A stretch of 64,000 nucleotides of DNA from Haloimpatiens massiliensis (lineage in GTDB: Bacteria > Bacillota > Clostridia > Clostridiales > Clostridiaceae). A program made the translations under genes and the position numbers. Of this stretch, positions 56,188 through 63,514 are shown piece after piece. The stretch covers positions 819,592 through 883,591 of the forward strand of contig NZ_LT854640.1 of assembly GCF_900184255.1 (NCBI RefSeq), written 5' to 3'. Numbering within the stretch: position 1 is the stretch's first letter; each line of letters begins with the position of its first letter. Below the pieces are notes generated by a model, which ran no database searches, was not told the origin of the DNA, and was given only the letters and a program-made list of their open reading frames with translations.

Positions 56188-57375
56188 ATGAAGCATAATT
56201 TTGACCAAGTTAATAATAGATTAAATACATATTGTACCCAATGGGATTATATTCAAGATCGCTTTAACAAAGAAGACTTAATCCCTTTTTCTATATCTGA
56301 TACAGATTTTAAGGTGCCTTTACCTGTTTACGAAAGATTAAAAAACGTTTTAGAACATCAAATATACGGATACTCTAGATGGAACCATCATGATTTTAAA
56401 GGCTCTATTTCAAAGCATTTTATGAAAAAATTTAATTGTAATATTGATGAAGAATGGATACTTTATAGCCCTTCAGTTATGTATTCAGTATCACTTTTAT
56501 TGAAATTGTTATGCAGTGATCATGATAAAGTAGCTACTTTTAATCCTATGTACGATGCATTTTTTAATGTAATAAGAGAAAATAATCGTGAATTAGTAAA
56601 GATTTTATTACATGAAAAGAGTGGAAAGTTTACTATTAATTTTGAAGAATTTGAGGAAAAGGTAAAACAGTGTAAGGTATTATTATTATGTTCACCACAC
56701 AATCCTACTGGAAGAGTATGGAATGAAAGTGAATTGCAATCAATTATAGAAATTTGCCAAAAATATAGTGTAAAAATAATAAGCGATGAAATTCACAGCG
56801 ACATAGTTTTTCCAGGACATAAACATACTCCTATTCTTTCTTATTATTCAAAGTACAATGAAGTCTATTTAGTATCATCTGGAAGCAAAACTTTTAATTA
56901 TCCAGGTTTAATAGGATCTTATGCAATTATTCCTAATGATACTATAAATAAATTATTTATACATACAACTAGAACTAAAGATTTCTTAAATTCTGTTAGT
57001 ATTTTAGGCATGCATGCTACAATGGTTTCTTATAATGAATGTAATTACTATGTAGATGAACTTGTTGAATATATAGATAAAAATATGGACTATATAGAGA
57101 AATTTATTAATGATAATTTTCACCATATAAATTTTAAAAAACCCGATGGCACATATTTAGCATGGATTGATTGTAGGGAAATGCCTTTTTCTTCTGAAGA
57201 GATTCAAGATGCGCTAGTAAATATAGGTGGTATAGGAATTATGAAAGGTGAAGTGTATGGTAGTGAAAAATATTTACGTTTAAATTGTGGTTGTCCTTTA
57301 TCAAAGTTAAAAACTGGAATGAATAGATTTAAAAAGAGTATTGATTATTTATACAAAAAATCTTCCTTATATTAA
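56188..57375 (+). CDS. MalY/PatB-type PLP-dependent C-S lyase
   Basis: A 395-residue fold-type-I PLP enzyme. FNPMYDAFFNVIRENNRELV, LLLCSPHNPTGRVWNESEL, IISDEIHSDIVFPGHKHTP and SSGSKTFNYPGLIGSYAI (the PLP lysine in SGSKTFN) are diagnostic of MalY/PatB cystathionine beta-lyases. It cleaves the C-S bond of cysteine conjugates, giving a thiol, pyruvate and ammonia. It sits two bases after the M24 gene. MalY can also bind regulators, so a second role is possible. Confidence 0.9.
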   Translation: MKHNFDQVNNRLNTYCTQWDYIQDRFNKEDLIPFSISDTDFKVPLPVYERLKNVLEHQIYGYSRWNHHDFKGSISKHFMKKFNCNIDEEWILYSPSVMYSVSLLLKLLCSDHDKVATFNPMYDAFFNVIRENNRELVKILLHEKSGKFTINFEEFEEKVKQCKVLLLCSPHNPTGRVWNESELQSIIEICQKYSVKIISDEIHSDIVFPGHKHTPILSYYSKYNEVYLVSSGSKTFNYPGLIGSYAIIPNDTINKLFIHTTRTKDFLNSVSILGMHATMVSYNECNYYVDELVEYIDKNMDYIEKFINDNFHHINFKKPDGTYLAWIDCREMPFSSEEIQDALVNIGGIGIMKGEVYGSEKYLRLNCGCPLSKLKTGMNRFKKSIDYLYKKSSLY

Positions 57376-57419
57376 TAGCTTGGAGCATAGATATATTATT
57401 CTATGCATGAAAAGATAAC

Positions 57420-57490
57420 TTAGGCACATTCAAAGAAATAACAAGTCAGTATTCTAGTATATTTGACTTGTTATTTCTTTTCATGTACCT
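57420..57490 (+). repeat. Palindromic dispersed repeat, copy C (internally deleted)
   Basis: About 71 bp. TTAGGCACATTCAAAGAAAT then AACAAGTCAGTATTCTAGTA, and TTGACTTGTTATTTCTTTTC then ATGTACCT. The ends of the full repeat are kept and nearly all of the middle is lost, leaving one clean hairpin. It follows the C-S lyase gene and may end its transcript. Confidence 0.75.
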
Positions 57491-57551
57491 TTTATGTACA
57501 TTATTGATATTAATAATATAATAAATCAATTAAATAATAATCTAAAATTAT

Positions 57552-57589
57552 AAGTAGACTATTAACTAAAACTTGTTAATAGTCTACTT
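57552..57589. terminator. Terminator-like hairpin
   Basis: A perfect 15-bp stem (57552-57566 with 57575-57589) with an 8-nt loop. Together with repeat copy C it lies between the PTS operon and the Nudix gene. Confidence 0.6.
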
Positions 57590-57685
57590 TATATATTCTT
57601 AATTTTAATAGTAATGTTGTAATTGGATTTATATGGTATAATTAATTAATGTTACATATTTTTTAAGAAAGTGAGTGATCTTGCC

Positions 57686-58192
57686 ATGGAAAATAATTCT
57701 ACAATTTTACCAACACATATCGTTGCGGCAGGTGGAATAATTACAAATAATAAAAATGAAATTTTACTTGTAAAAAATCCTCGTAAAGGATGGGAGTACC
57801 CAGGCGGTATTGTTGAACCAGGTGAAACCGTACCTCAAGGCTTAATTAGAGAAATAAAAGAAGAAACTGGTATTAATGCAGAGATAATAAACATTGTAGG
57901 AATATATTCAAATACCAAGAAGAAAAAGGGATACAATGGAGTTAAAGAAGTACCTACAATTGTCACCATAGATTTTATTTGTAAGTATGCATCAGGTAAT
58001 TTGACAACCAGCGATGAAAGTATAGAAGTAAAATGGTTTACTAAAAAAGAAGCCTTGCAGATGGTAAATCAAAAACAACAGTTAAGATTTAAAAAAGCTC
58101 TCGACTTCCAATCATCATTTTCTTGCGTAGGATACCAAGTAAATTCATCTAATGAACTTGAAGTGCATGAAGAATATTTGTTCGAAAGATAA
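57686..58192 (+). CDS. Nudix hydrolase
   Basis: A 168-residue Nudix protein. The box GGIVEPGETVPQGLIREIKE plus ETGINAE (about residues 44-70) keeps all catalytic Glu positions. VAAGGIITNNKNEILLVKNP and TIDFICKYASGNLTTSDE fit the ADP-ribose/NTP hydrolase group. The ATG at 57686 is chosen because AAAGTGAG lies about 8 nt before it; a GTG at 57671 would give 5 more residues. The C-terminus has an acidic tail (NELEVHEEYLFER). The substrate is unknown. A strong terminator follows. Confidence 0.87.
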   Translation: MENNSTILPTHIVAAGGIITNNKNEILLVKNPRKGWEYPGGIVEPGETVPQGLIREIKEETGINAEIINIVGIYSNTKKKKGYNGVKEVPTIVTIDFICKYASGNLTTSDESIEVKWFTKKEALQMVNQKQQLRFKKALDFQSSFSCVGYQVNSSNELEVHEEYLFER

Positions 58193-58274
58193 TTTCATAT
58201 CAAAATAAGCAATCTTCAACTCGATATTTGGTATAATTAAAATTCATATTGGTAATCTTTAAACAAAATTATTA

Positions 58275-58347
58275 ACAGAGACTTATATAAACTACCAACA
58301 AAACAAACAAAAAAGTTTTGAGGTATTTATAAGTCTCTGTTTTTTTA
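58275..58347 (+). terminator. Long-loop terminator 1
   Basis: A 13-bp stem (58275-58287 with 58328-58340) with a long loop that carries its own inner pairing (ACTACC with GAGGTA and CAAAAC with GTTTTG), then seven T residues. Its inner part resembles terminator 2 at 60808. Confidence 0.75.
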
Positions 58348-58432
58348 TGTATGAAATGCTAGTAATATTTAATATTAAGTTAGGTCAATGGGTAAGTATA
58401 TGTTTTCAAATTAAATAGAGTTGCTTTTTTTC

Positions 58433-58473
58433 TTGACACAGCTGTGCCTGATGTATATAATGTGATGTATATA
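58433..58473 (+). promoter_or_regulatory. Promoter and operator repeats of the YtrA-type operon
   Basis: TTGACA (58433-58438), a 17-bp spacer and TATAAT (58456-58461) form a consensus vegetative promoter. TGATGTATATA occurs twice, overlapping the -10 (58450) and just after it (58463). A GntR-family repressor bound there would block transcription. Confidence 0.75.
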
Positions 58474-58496
58474 GATACACAGTTAGGAGGGATATT

Positions 58497-58871
58497 TTGA
58501 ACATTGTTCTTTCAAATACTTCAGAAAAACCTTTATATCAACAAATTAAAGAGCAAATAAAATCAGCAATATTAAAAGGTGAACTTAAGAATGGTGAATT
58601 GCTGCCATCCATACGTAATTTTTCTACGGATCTTAGGGTCAGTGTTTTAACAATTCGTAGAGTGTATGATGAATTAGAAAAAGAAGGTTTTGTTGCAAGC
58701 CAGGCAGGTAAGGGGACTTTTGTATTGGCTGGAAATACAGATTTAATCAGAGATACAAAAAGATTAATGGTTGAGGAAAAAATGTTCGACATGGTGTCTA
58801 CAGCAAAAGCCATGGGAATAAATAAAAAAGAACTTATGGATATGATGGACATCATTTATGAGGAGGGATAA
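58497..58871 (+). CDS. GntR-family regulator, YtrA type
   Basis: A 124-residue repressor. KPLYQQIKEQIKSAILKGEL plus LLPSIRNFSTDLRVSVLTIR is the winged helix-turn-helix of GntR proteins, and the short helical end (NKKELMDMMDIIYEEG) marks the YtrA subfamily that has no sugar-binding domain. YtrA-type proteins repress their own ABC operons and are relieved by cell-wall antibiotics in Bacillus. The start is TTG, 6 nt after AGGAGGG. Two bases separate it from the ATPase gene. Confidence 0.88.
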   Translation: MNIVLSNTSEKPLYQQIKEQIKSAILKGELKNGELLPSIRNFSTDLRVSVLTIRRVYDELEKEGFVASQAGKGTFVLAGNTDLIRDTKRLMVEEKMFDMVSTAKAMGINKKELMDMMDIIYEEG

Positions 58872-58873
58872 CA

Positions 58874-59728
58874 ATGAATAATGTATTAAATGTTTGCCAG
58901 ATTTCAAAAAAATTTCAAAATTTCAGCCTGAGGGATGTATCTTTTGATATTAAAGAAAATTGTATTACAGGATTTCTTGGAAAGAATGGCGCAGGTAAAA
59001 CCACACTAATAAAAATTTTATTAGGTTTATTAAAAAATGATAGTGGTGAAATCTCGTTCTTTTCAAATAAATATAAGGGAAAGAATTCTTTGATAAAGAA
59101 TAAAATAGGTGTTGTACTAGATGATGGTTTTTTTTATGAAAATCTAACTCTAAGTGAAATGAAAAATTTAATTGCTTCCTGCTATAACCAATGGGACGAG
59201 GGGATATATAAGGAATATTTAAAAAAATTTCGATTAAATCCAAAGCAATCTATATCAACCTTGTCAAAAGGCATGAAACTTAAATACTCTTTAGCATTAG
59301 CTTTATCACACGGTGCTGATTTACTTATTATGGATGAACCTACTTCCGGACTTGATCCAGAAATACGAAAAGAACTTATGGAAATATTAAATGAATTTGT
59401 TCAAAAAGAGGGGAAGAGTGCTTTTTTCTCAACGCACATTACTAGCGATTTAGAACGATGTGCCGATGAAATCATAATTATTAATAACGGAAGAATTGTA
59501 AAACAAGCAGGAAAAGAAGATTTAATGGAGTCATATCGCTTAATAAAAGGTACATTAGATGATTTAGAAAGAATAAAAAAAGTTCCTTTTAAAATACTTG
59601 CTCAGTCAAGATATGGTTTTACAGGTATTACTAAAGAATTTCAAACAATACAATCTCTAAGTTCAAGTATTATTACAGAAAAGGCAACTCTAGAAGATAT
59701 ATTTTTGACAATGGTGGAGGAGGGATAA
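58874..59728 (+). CDS. ABC transporter ATPase
   Basis: A 284-residue ATPase of the drug/sodium (YtrB-like) class. GFLGKNGAGKTTLIK is Walker A, YNQWDEG the Q-loop region, STLSKGMKLKYSLALALSHG the signature (LSKGM), and LLIMDEPTSGLDPEIRKEL Walker B. A regulatory C-terminal extension follows (about residues 205-284). It starts two bases after the regulator stop, and the permease starts one base after its end. A two-component exporter is likely. Confidence 0.88.
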   Translation: MNNVLNVCQISKKFQNFSLRDVSFDIKENCITGFLGKNGAGKTTLIKILLGLLKNDSGEISFFSNKYKGKNSLIKNKIGVVLDDGFFYENLTLSEMKNLIASCYNQWDEGIYKEYLKKFRLNPKQSISTLSKGMKLKYSLALALSHGADLLIMDEPTSGLDPEIRKELMEILNEFVQKEGKSAFFSTHITSDLERCADEIIIINNGRIVKQAGKEDLMESYRLIKGTLDDLERIKKVPFKILAQSRYGFTGITKEFQTIQSLSSSIITEKATLEDIFLTMVEEG

Positions 59729-59729
59729 T

Positions 59730-60386
59730 ATGAATATGATCTACAATTTATTTAAAAAAGACTTTTTACTAATAAAGAAGTATTTACTACCTATTTTTAT
59801 GTTCATTGTACTAGCTCCCATATTTATTTCCTATAGAACTGTTGCTTTTCAACAAAAGGGAGATATCCTTTATAGTATGTTAGTATTAATGATAACTTTT
59901 ATGGTGTATCACGCAATATCTATGGAGGAAATGAAAGAAAAAGGTGAACTTTATCTTAGAATAACACCTATATCAATTAACAAAATTGTTATGGCAAAGT
60001 ATATTGTAGTTACCTTTACTTTTATAGTAACCACAGGTTTATTTCTAGTGCTGTCACATGTACCAGTGTCTTCTGTAGGTAAAATAGATACAAAAACTAT
60101 ACTATTGATTTTTGTAGTGATAGAAATATTTTTTGGAATTTACATCCCTATGACATTTAAATTTGGTTATGTTAAATTGCAAATGATTAGTGCCGGGTTC
60201 ATTTTTATATGCCCATTTCTAATGCCTCTTATTATAAATCATTTAGGTAATAATCTCTCATTGATAGATAATATTAAAAACAGTTCCAACTGGCTCATTA
60301 TTATTATATCATTATTGATAATATGTGTATCCATTAGCCTTGGAACCGTAGCATCAAATAAGATTATTGAAAATAAAGAGTATTAG
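59730..60386 (+). CDS. ABC-2-type permease
   Basis: A 218-residue permease with six hydrophobic segments (about residues 18-36, 48-65, 85-106, 118-138, 149-169, 183-205), the size of YtrC/YydJ-type half-permeases. MEEMKEKGELYLRITPISI between segments 2 and 3 is the ATPase-contact loop of the ABC-2 family. It has no other known motif. It works with the ATPase gene directly upstream. Confidence 0.82.
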   Translation: MNMIYNLFKKDFLLIKKYLLPIFMFIVLAPIFISYRTVAFQQKGDILYSMLVLMITFMVYHAISMEEMKEKGELYLRITPISINKIVMAKYIVVTFTFIVTTGLFLVLSHVPVSSVGKIDTKTILLIFVVIEIFFGIYIPMTFKFGYVKLQMISAGFIFICPFLMPLIINHLGNNLSLIDNIKNSSNWLIIIISLLIICVSISLGTVASNKIIENKEY

Positions 60387-60398
60387 GATGGTGATATA

Positions 60399-60785
60399 AT
60401 GGAACAAAATGCACATTCTATTATATTTTTCGGAATTGCAGCCACATTTTGTATAGTGTATTCTGCATATCAATATATTAGCTTTATGATGAATAAAGAA
60501 CTAATAAGCTATGCAATAGCAACAATAATTGATACAAAAACCATCGTACCAGAAACCATGAAGAAAAATAACTCCAAATGGGCTACTGTAAGCTTCAGAG
60601 TAAATAGAAAAGAGTATGTACCTTCAAATCGAATTCAAGTTTCAATGAATGCTTCTGTAGGAGATCAAATTAAAATTGCTTATTATAAAGAAAATCCTAG
60701 TGAACTTTTCACATCAAGTTTAAAAAAAGCAAGTATATTTTTTATGATTGGCGTTTTATGTATAGCTATTATATTTTACTTTTAG
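60399..60785 (+). CDS. DUF3592-like membrane protein
   Basis: A 128-residue protein with two membrane segments (about residues 8-28 and 107-127) around a small soluble beta domain (IIDTKTIVPETMKKNNSKWA, YVPSNRIQVSMNASVGDQIK and IAYYKENPSEL), the architecture of DUF3592. The function of the family is unknown. A GGTGAT site precedes the ATG, 12 bases after the permease. Its place at the end of a YtrA-controlled ABC operon suggests an accessory role. A long-loop terminator follows. Confidence 0.72.
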   Translation: MEQNAHSIIFFGIAATFCIVYSAYQYISFMMNKELISYAIATIIDTKTIVPETMKKNNSKWATVSFRVNRKEYVPSNRIQVSMNASVGDQIKIAYYKENPSELFTSSLKKASIFFMIGVLCIAIIFYF

Positions 60786-60807
60786 CACTACTAAAGTTAT
60801 TAAATCC

Positions 60808-60878
60808 CAGGAATTTTATAAACTACCTCTGAAACAAGCAAGAACATTTTCGGAACTTTATAAAATTCCTGTTTTTTT
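60808..60878 (+). terminator. Long-loop terminator 2
   Basis: A 13-bp stem (60808-60820 with 60859-60871), then seven T residues. The loop shares ATAAACTACC, AAACAAGCAA and TTTTCGG-like blocks with terminator 1, upstream of the same operon. Confidence 0.75.
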
Positions 60879-60914
60879 ATAACTAAAAATACAAGCAAAG
60901 CACAAATAAGAACT

Positions 60915-60955
60915 ATGGTTAACTTAATTTATATTGAGTTAACTTAGTTAACCAT
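60915..60955. repeat. GTTAAC-rich inverted repeat
   Basis: ATGGTTAACT (60915-60924) is matched inverted by AGTTAACCAT (60946-60955); a further GTTAAC lies between them. The rest of 60880-61300 holds the dif-like site and nothing else I can name. Confidence 0.4.
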
Positions 60956-61003
60956 GATTGATAATTAAAAAAGCATTAAGTAAAACGCAAATATTGTTTA
61001 TCT

Positions 61004-61031
61004 AGTTTACATAATATATAATCTGTAAACC
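61004..61031. other. dif-like site
   Basis: 28 bp with two 11-bp arms and a 6-bp centre: AGTTTACATAA, TATATA, ATCTGTAAACC. The arms are inverted repeats around the 6-bp centre. The left arm plus centre equals the reverse complement of the XerD half of the Firmicute dif consensus (TATATTATGTAAACT), as I recall it from Bacillus; the right half is less alike. Chromosomal dif sites resolve dimers at the replication terminus. A Xer-type recombinase gene lies 470 bases on. Confidence 0.65.
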
Positions 61032-61310
61032 ATAAATCAGTTGCCTATCGAGTTCTTGGGAAATATCCGCGAAAACAAGGCAATGTAACGTTTGCTTGTT
61101 TTGTATTTATTTTATATATATTAATAACCAAGTACGTTGTTCTTCATAAGCTTATATTTATATAACTAACTATAAAAATTCATTAAGTAGCGCATCGATT
61201 TGTATAAAATATTCGAAAAAACTTTTCTTAGCAAGTATATTTATAAGCGCGTAATAAAACTTTATTTGATTTTTAAGATAAATTAAGCCCCTATTCTCTT
61301 ATTTTTACCC

Positions 61311-61346
61311 AACTTCGCTAAATGTATATTTAGCGAAGTTATTTTA
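61311..61346. terminator. Terminator-like hairpin
   Basis: A 13-bp perfect stem (AACTTCGCTAAAT with ATTTAGCGAAGTT) and a 4-nt loop, followed by an AT-rich run. It separates the dif region from the recombinase gene. Confidence 0.65.
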
Positions 61347-61498
61347 TTGAATGAAAGACAAGGTTATAGTATAATAAAATCAACGGTTACAGCAAATAAC
61401 CCCTCGTATTTTAACTCAAATCCTTTTTCAGATTGGATTTTTCAAATTCTATAGTTGCAATAGAACAAACTATTAATAAACAATTTCAGGAGGTTTTT

Positions 61499-62497
61499 AT
61501 GGAATTAGATTTTGAAAAGATAAAAAACAAAAACAATGGTTTGCCTCAATGCTTAACAGATTTTTTAAACTACCTAGAAGTAATCAAAGCCAAATCTTTC
61601 AATACCATAAATGGTTACAGAATAGATTTAACCATGTTTTTCAGATTTTTAAAAGTTTATAAAGATTACGGCAATATATCAAGCTCCATGAAATTTAACG
61701 AAATTCCTATAAACGACATACAAAATTCGTTTTTAAAACAAATAAGTTTATCTGATCTTTATGCCTTTTTATCTTTTACTGAAAAACATAGAAATAACAG
61801 TGCTTATGCAAGAGCGCGAAAGGTAGCCACTTTAAAATCTTTCTTTAAGTATTTGCATGGAAAAGCTAAAATTTTAGATGAAAATATTGCTCTAGAACTA
61901 GAATCCCCTAAAATAGATAAGAGAAATCCTGTTTATTTAACACTGGATGAAAGCAAAAAATTATTAGAAGCTATAGACGGCCCAAGTAAGGAAAGAGATT
62001 ATTGCATAATCACTTTATTTTTAAACTGTGGTCTTAGAATATCAGAGCTTTGCAGTATAGATATTTCTCGAATAAAAGATGATGTATTGACGGTTATAGG
62101 TAAAGGAAATAAAGAAAGGACAGTTTATTTAAATAAAGCTTGTTTAGAGGCCATAGAGGCTCATTTAAGAGCAAGAAGCAAAACAATAGATAAGATACCA
62201 GTGAAACACAAAGATGCTCTATTTCTTAGCAAAAACCATACGAGAATAAGCAAACGCGCCATAGAAATGATGGTTAAAAAATATGTAGGTAAAGCTAATT
62301 TAGATACAGAAAAATACACTCCGCATAAATTAAGACACACCGCAGCCACTTTAATGTACAAGCACGGCGGCGTAGATATAAGGAGCTTACAAGAAATATT
62401 AGGTCATGAAAATATATCCACTACTCAGATTTACACCCATGTAGATGATGAAAAATTACGTGAAGCAGTTAAATCCAATCCACTTTCTAATGAATAA
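61499..62497 (+). CDS. Xer-type tyrosine recombinase
   Basis: A 332-residue protein with an N-terminal core-binding domain (GLPQCLTDFLNYLEVIKAKS) and catalytic domain. The active-site residues fit: Arg in CGLRISELCSI, Lys in VIGKGNKERTVY, His-x-x-Arg in TPHKLRHTAATL, the second His in LQEILGHENIST and Tyr in QIYTHVDD. It is a XerC/XerD relative; the length suits XerA/CodV-type dif recombinases. The ATG at 61499 has CAGGAGG 5 nt upstream and is preferred over 61433. Being near a dif-like site suggests a chromosomal role, but mobile-element recombinases look alike. Confidence 0.85.
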   Translation: MELDFEKIKNKNNGLPQCLTDFLNYLEVIKAKSFNTINGYRIDLTMFFRFLKVYKDYGNISSSMKFNEIPINDIQNSFLKQISLSDLYAFLSFTEKHRNNSAYARARKVATLKSFFKYLHGKAKILDENIALELESPKIDKRNPVYLTLDESKKLLEAIDGPSKERDYCIITLFLNCGLRISELCSIDISRIKDDVLTVIGKGNKERTVYLNKACLEAIEAHLRARSKTIDKIPVKHKDALFLSKNHTRISKRAIEMMVKKYVGKANLDTEKYTPHKLRHTAATLMYKHGGVDIRSLQEILGHENISTTQIYTHVDDEKLREAVKSNPLSNE

Positions 62498-62549
62498 TAG
62501 TCATAACTATTATCTCTGCCCACTGAAATTTCAAATTACTAGATTAACC

Positions 62550-62607
62550 GTAAAGCCATTAAATTAACCAGTTAACTTTAGTTAACTGGTTAATTTAATG
62601 GCTTTAC
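62550..62607. terminator. Long perfect bidirectional terminator
   Basis: A perfect 27-bp stem (62550-62576 with 62581-62607) and a TTTA loop, between the recombinase and the convergent Cys-rich gene. It contains two GTTAAC copies, like the repeat at 60915. Confidence 0.75.
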
Positions 62608-62703
62608 TTCAATTTTAATAAAACATTTTATTTTTTAAATATATAATGTTCTGTTATGGTACATATATAATAGTTATAACACATAAAAAAAAGCTAGAAG
62701 AAC

Positions 62704-63105
62704 TTATTTCTTTCTAGCTATTTTTATAAGGCCTGGAAATACTTCATCAGCCATTTTATTAAATTCATTTTCGTTTTCTAAAATTCCCTTAATTTCTTCA
62801 TGATCTTCAATATACTCAAAATCAATTTCTTCTGAAGAATCATTATCAAAAGTTTCATTTTGCAAATCCGTCAAATCTACATATTTATCATCTCTGCAAA
62901 ATTCTTCGTCTAAATTTTCGTATTCAGTAATTTCTTCTGGCATTTCTAAAACTTCATCAATTTTTATCTCTCTAAGGTCAAAACCTTCTTTTTCCATGCA
63001 CTTACCACAATTATTACACTTCTTTTTAGAATCTAATTCACATATGTAACATTCGCCACAATCATTGCAATCTTTACTTTTGTCGAATATACATTTTTTA
63101 GTCAT
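62704..63105 (-). CDS. Cys-rich protein, probable metal binder
   Basis: A 133-residue, very acidic protein. The first 40 residues hold nine Cys in CxxC-type spacings (CIFDKSKDCNDCGECYICEL, then CNNCGKC), enough for one or two zinc or iron-sulfur sites. The rest is Asp/Glu-rich without a known fold. Such proteins are seen in Clostridium but I know no function. The AGGTG site lies before the ATG. Palindromic repeat D begins 25 bases before the start, so it lies in the promoter or leader. Confidence 0.7.
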   Translation of the reverse strand: MTKKCIFDKSKDCNDCGECYICELDSKKKCNNCGKCMEKEGFDLREIKIDEVLEMPEEITEYENLDEEFCRDDKYVDLTDLQNETFDNDSSEEIDFEYIEDHEEIKGILENENEFNKMADEVFPGLIKIARKK

Positions 63106-63129
63106 TCAAACACCTCACTATTTTATATT

Positions 63130-63291
63130 TAGGTACATGAAAACAAATAGCAAGTCAAAGACGCTGGTATATTTTGTGTCAGACAAGGAAGCAGGTTCCG
63201 TCGCTAGTAGAACTATCGGTGGGTTCTGCTGACGCAGTATGACGCAAAATAGACTAGCATACTGACTTGTTATTTATTTGAATGTGCCTTA
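63130..63291 (-). repeat. Palindromic dispersed repeat, copy D (inverted)
   Basis: About 162 bp, in opposite orientation to A and B. Read on the minus strand it begins TTAAGGCACATTCAAATAAA and ends with CTTGCTATTTGTTTTCATGT plus ACCTA. Compared with A it has a small insertion (ATACTGCGTC) beside the inner stem. It lies just upstream of the Cys-rich gene. 63292-63470 shows nothing else. Confidence 0.8.
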
Positions 63292-63514
63292 ATCAGTTTA
63301 TTATAGCAAACAACATTAATTTAATCAATATACTTCGATTAGAGTGTTTGTGTCAAGTTCTAGTGGGCAATTTTATTTTCTAAAATTTTATCCATTATAA
63401 TATAGTTTTTGAATTTACTTTTACACTTTTTTAAATTTAATATTTCTAGCCTATATAAGGGGCTACGCCCCAGCCCGAAAGGGCGCACTTCACCTACATA
63501 ATTTTATACTTTTA

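Noticed and set aside
61433..61499. Longer N-terminus for the Xer recombinase
   Set aside because: The upstream start lacks a ribosome site, while CAGGAGG fits the ATG at 61499 and gives the usual length.
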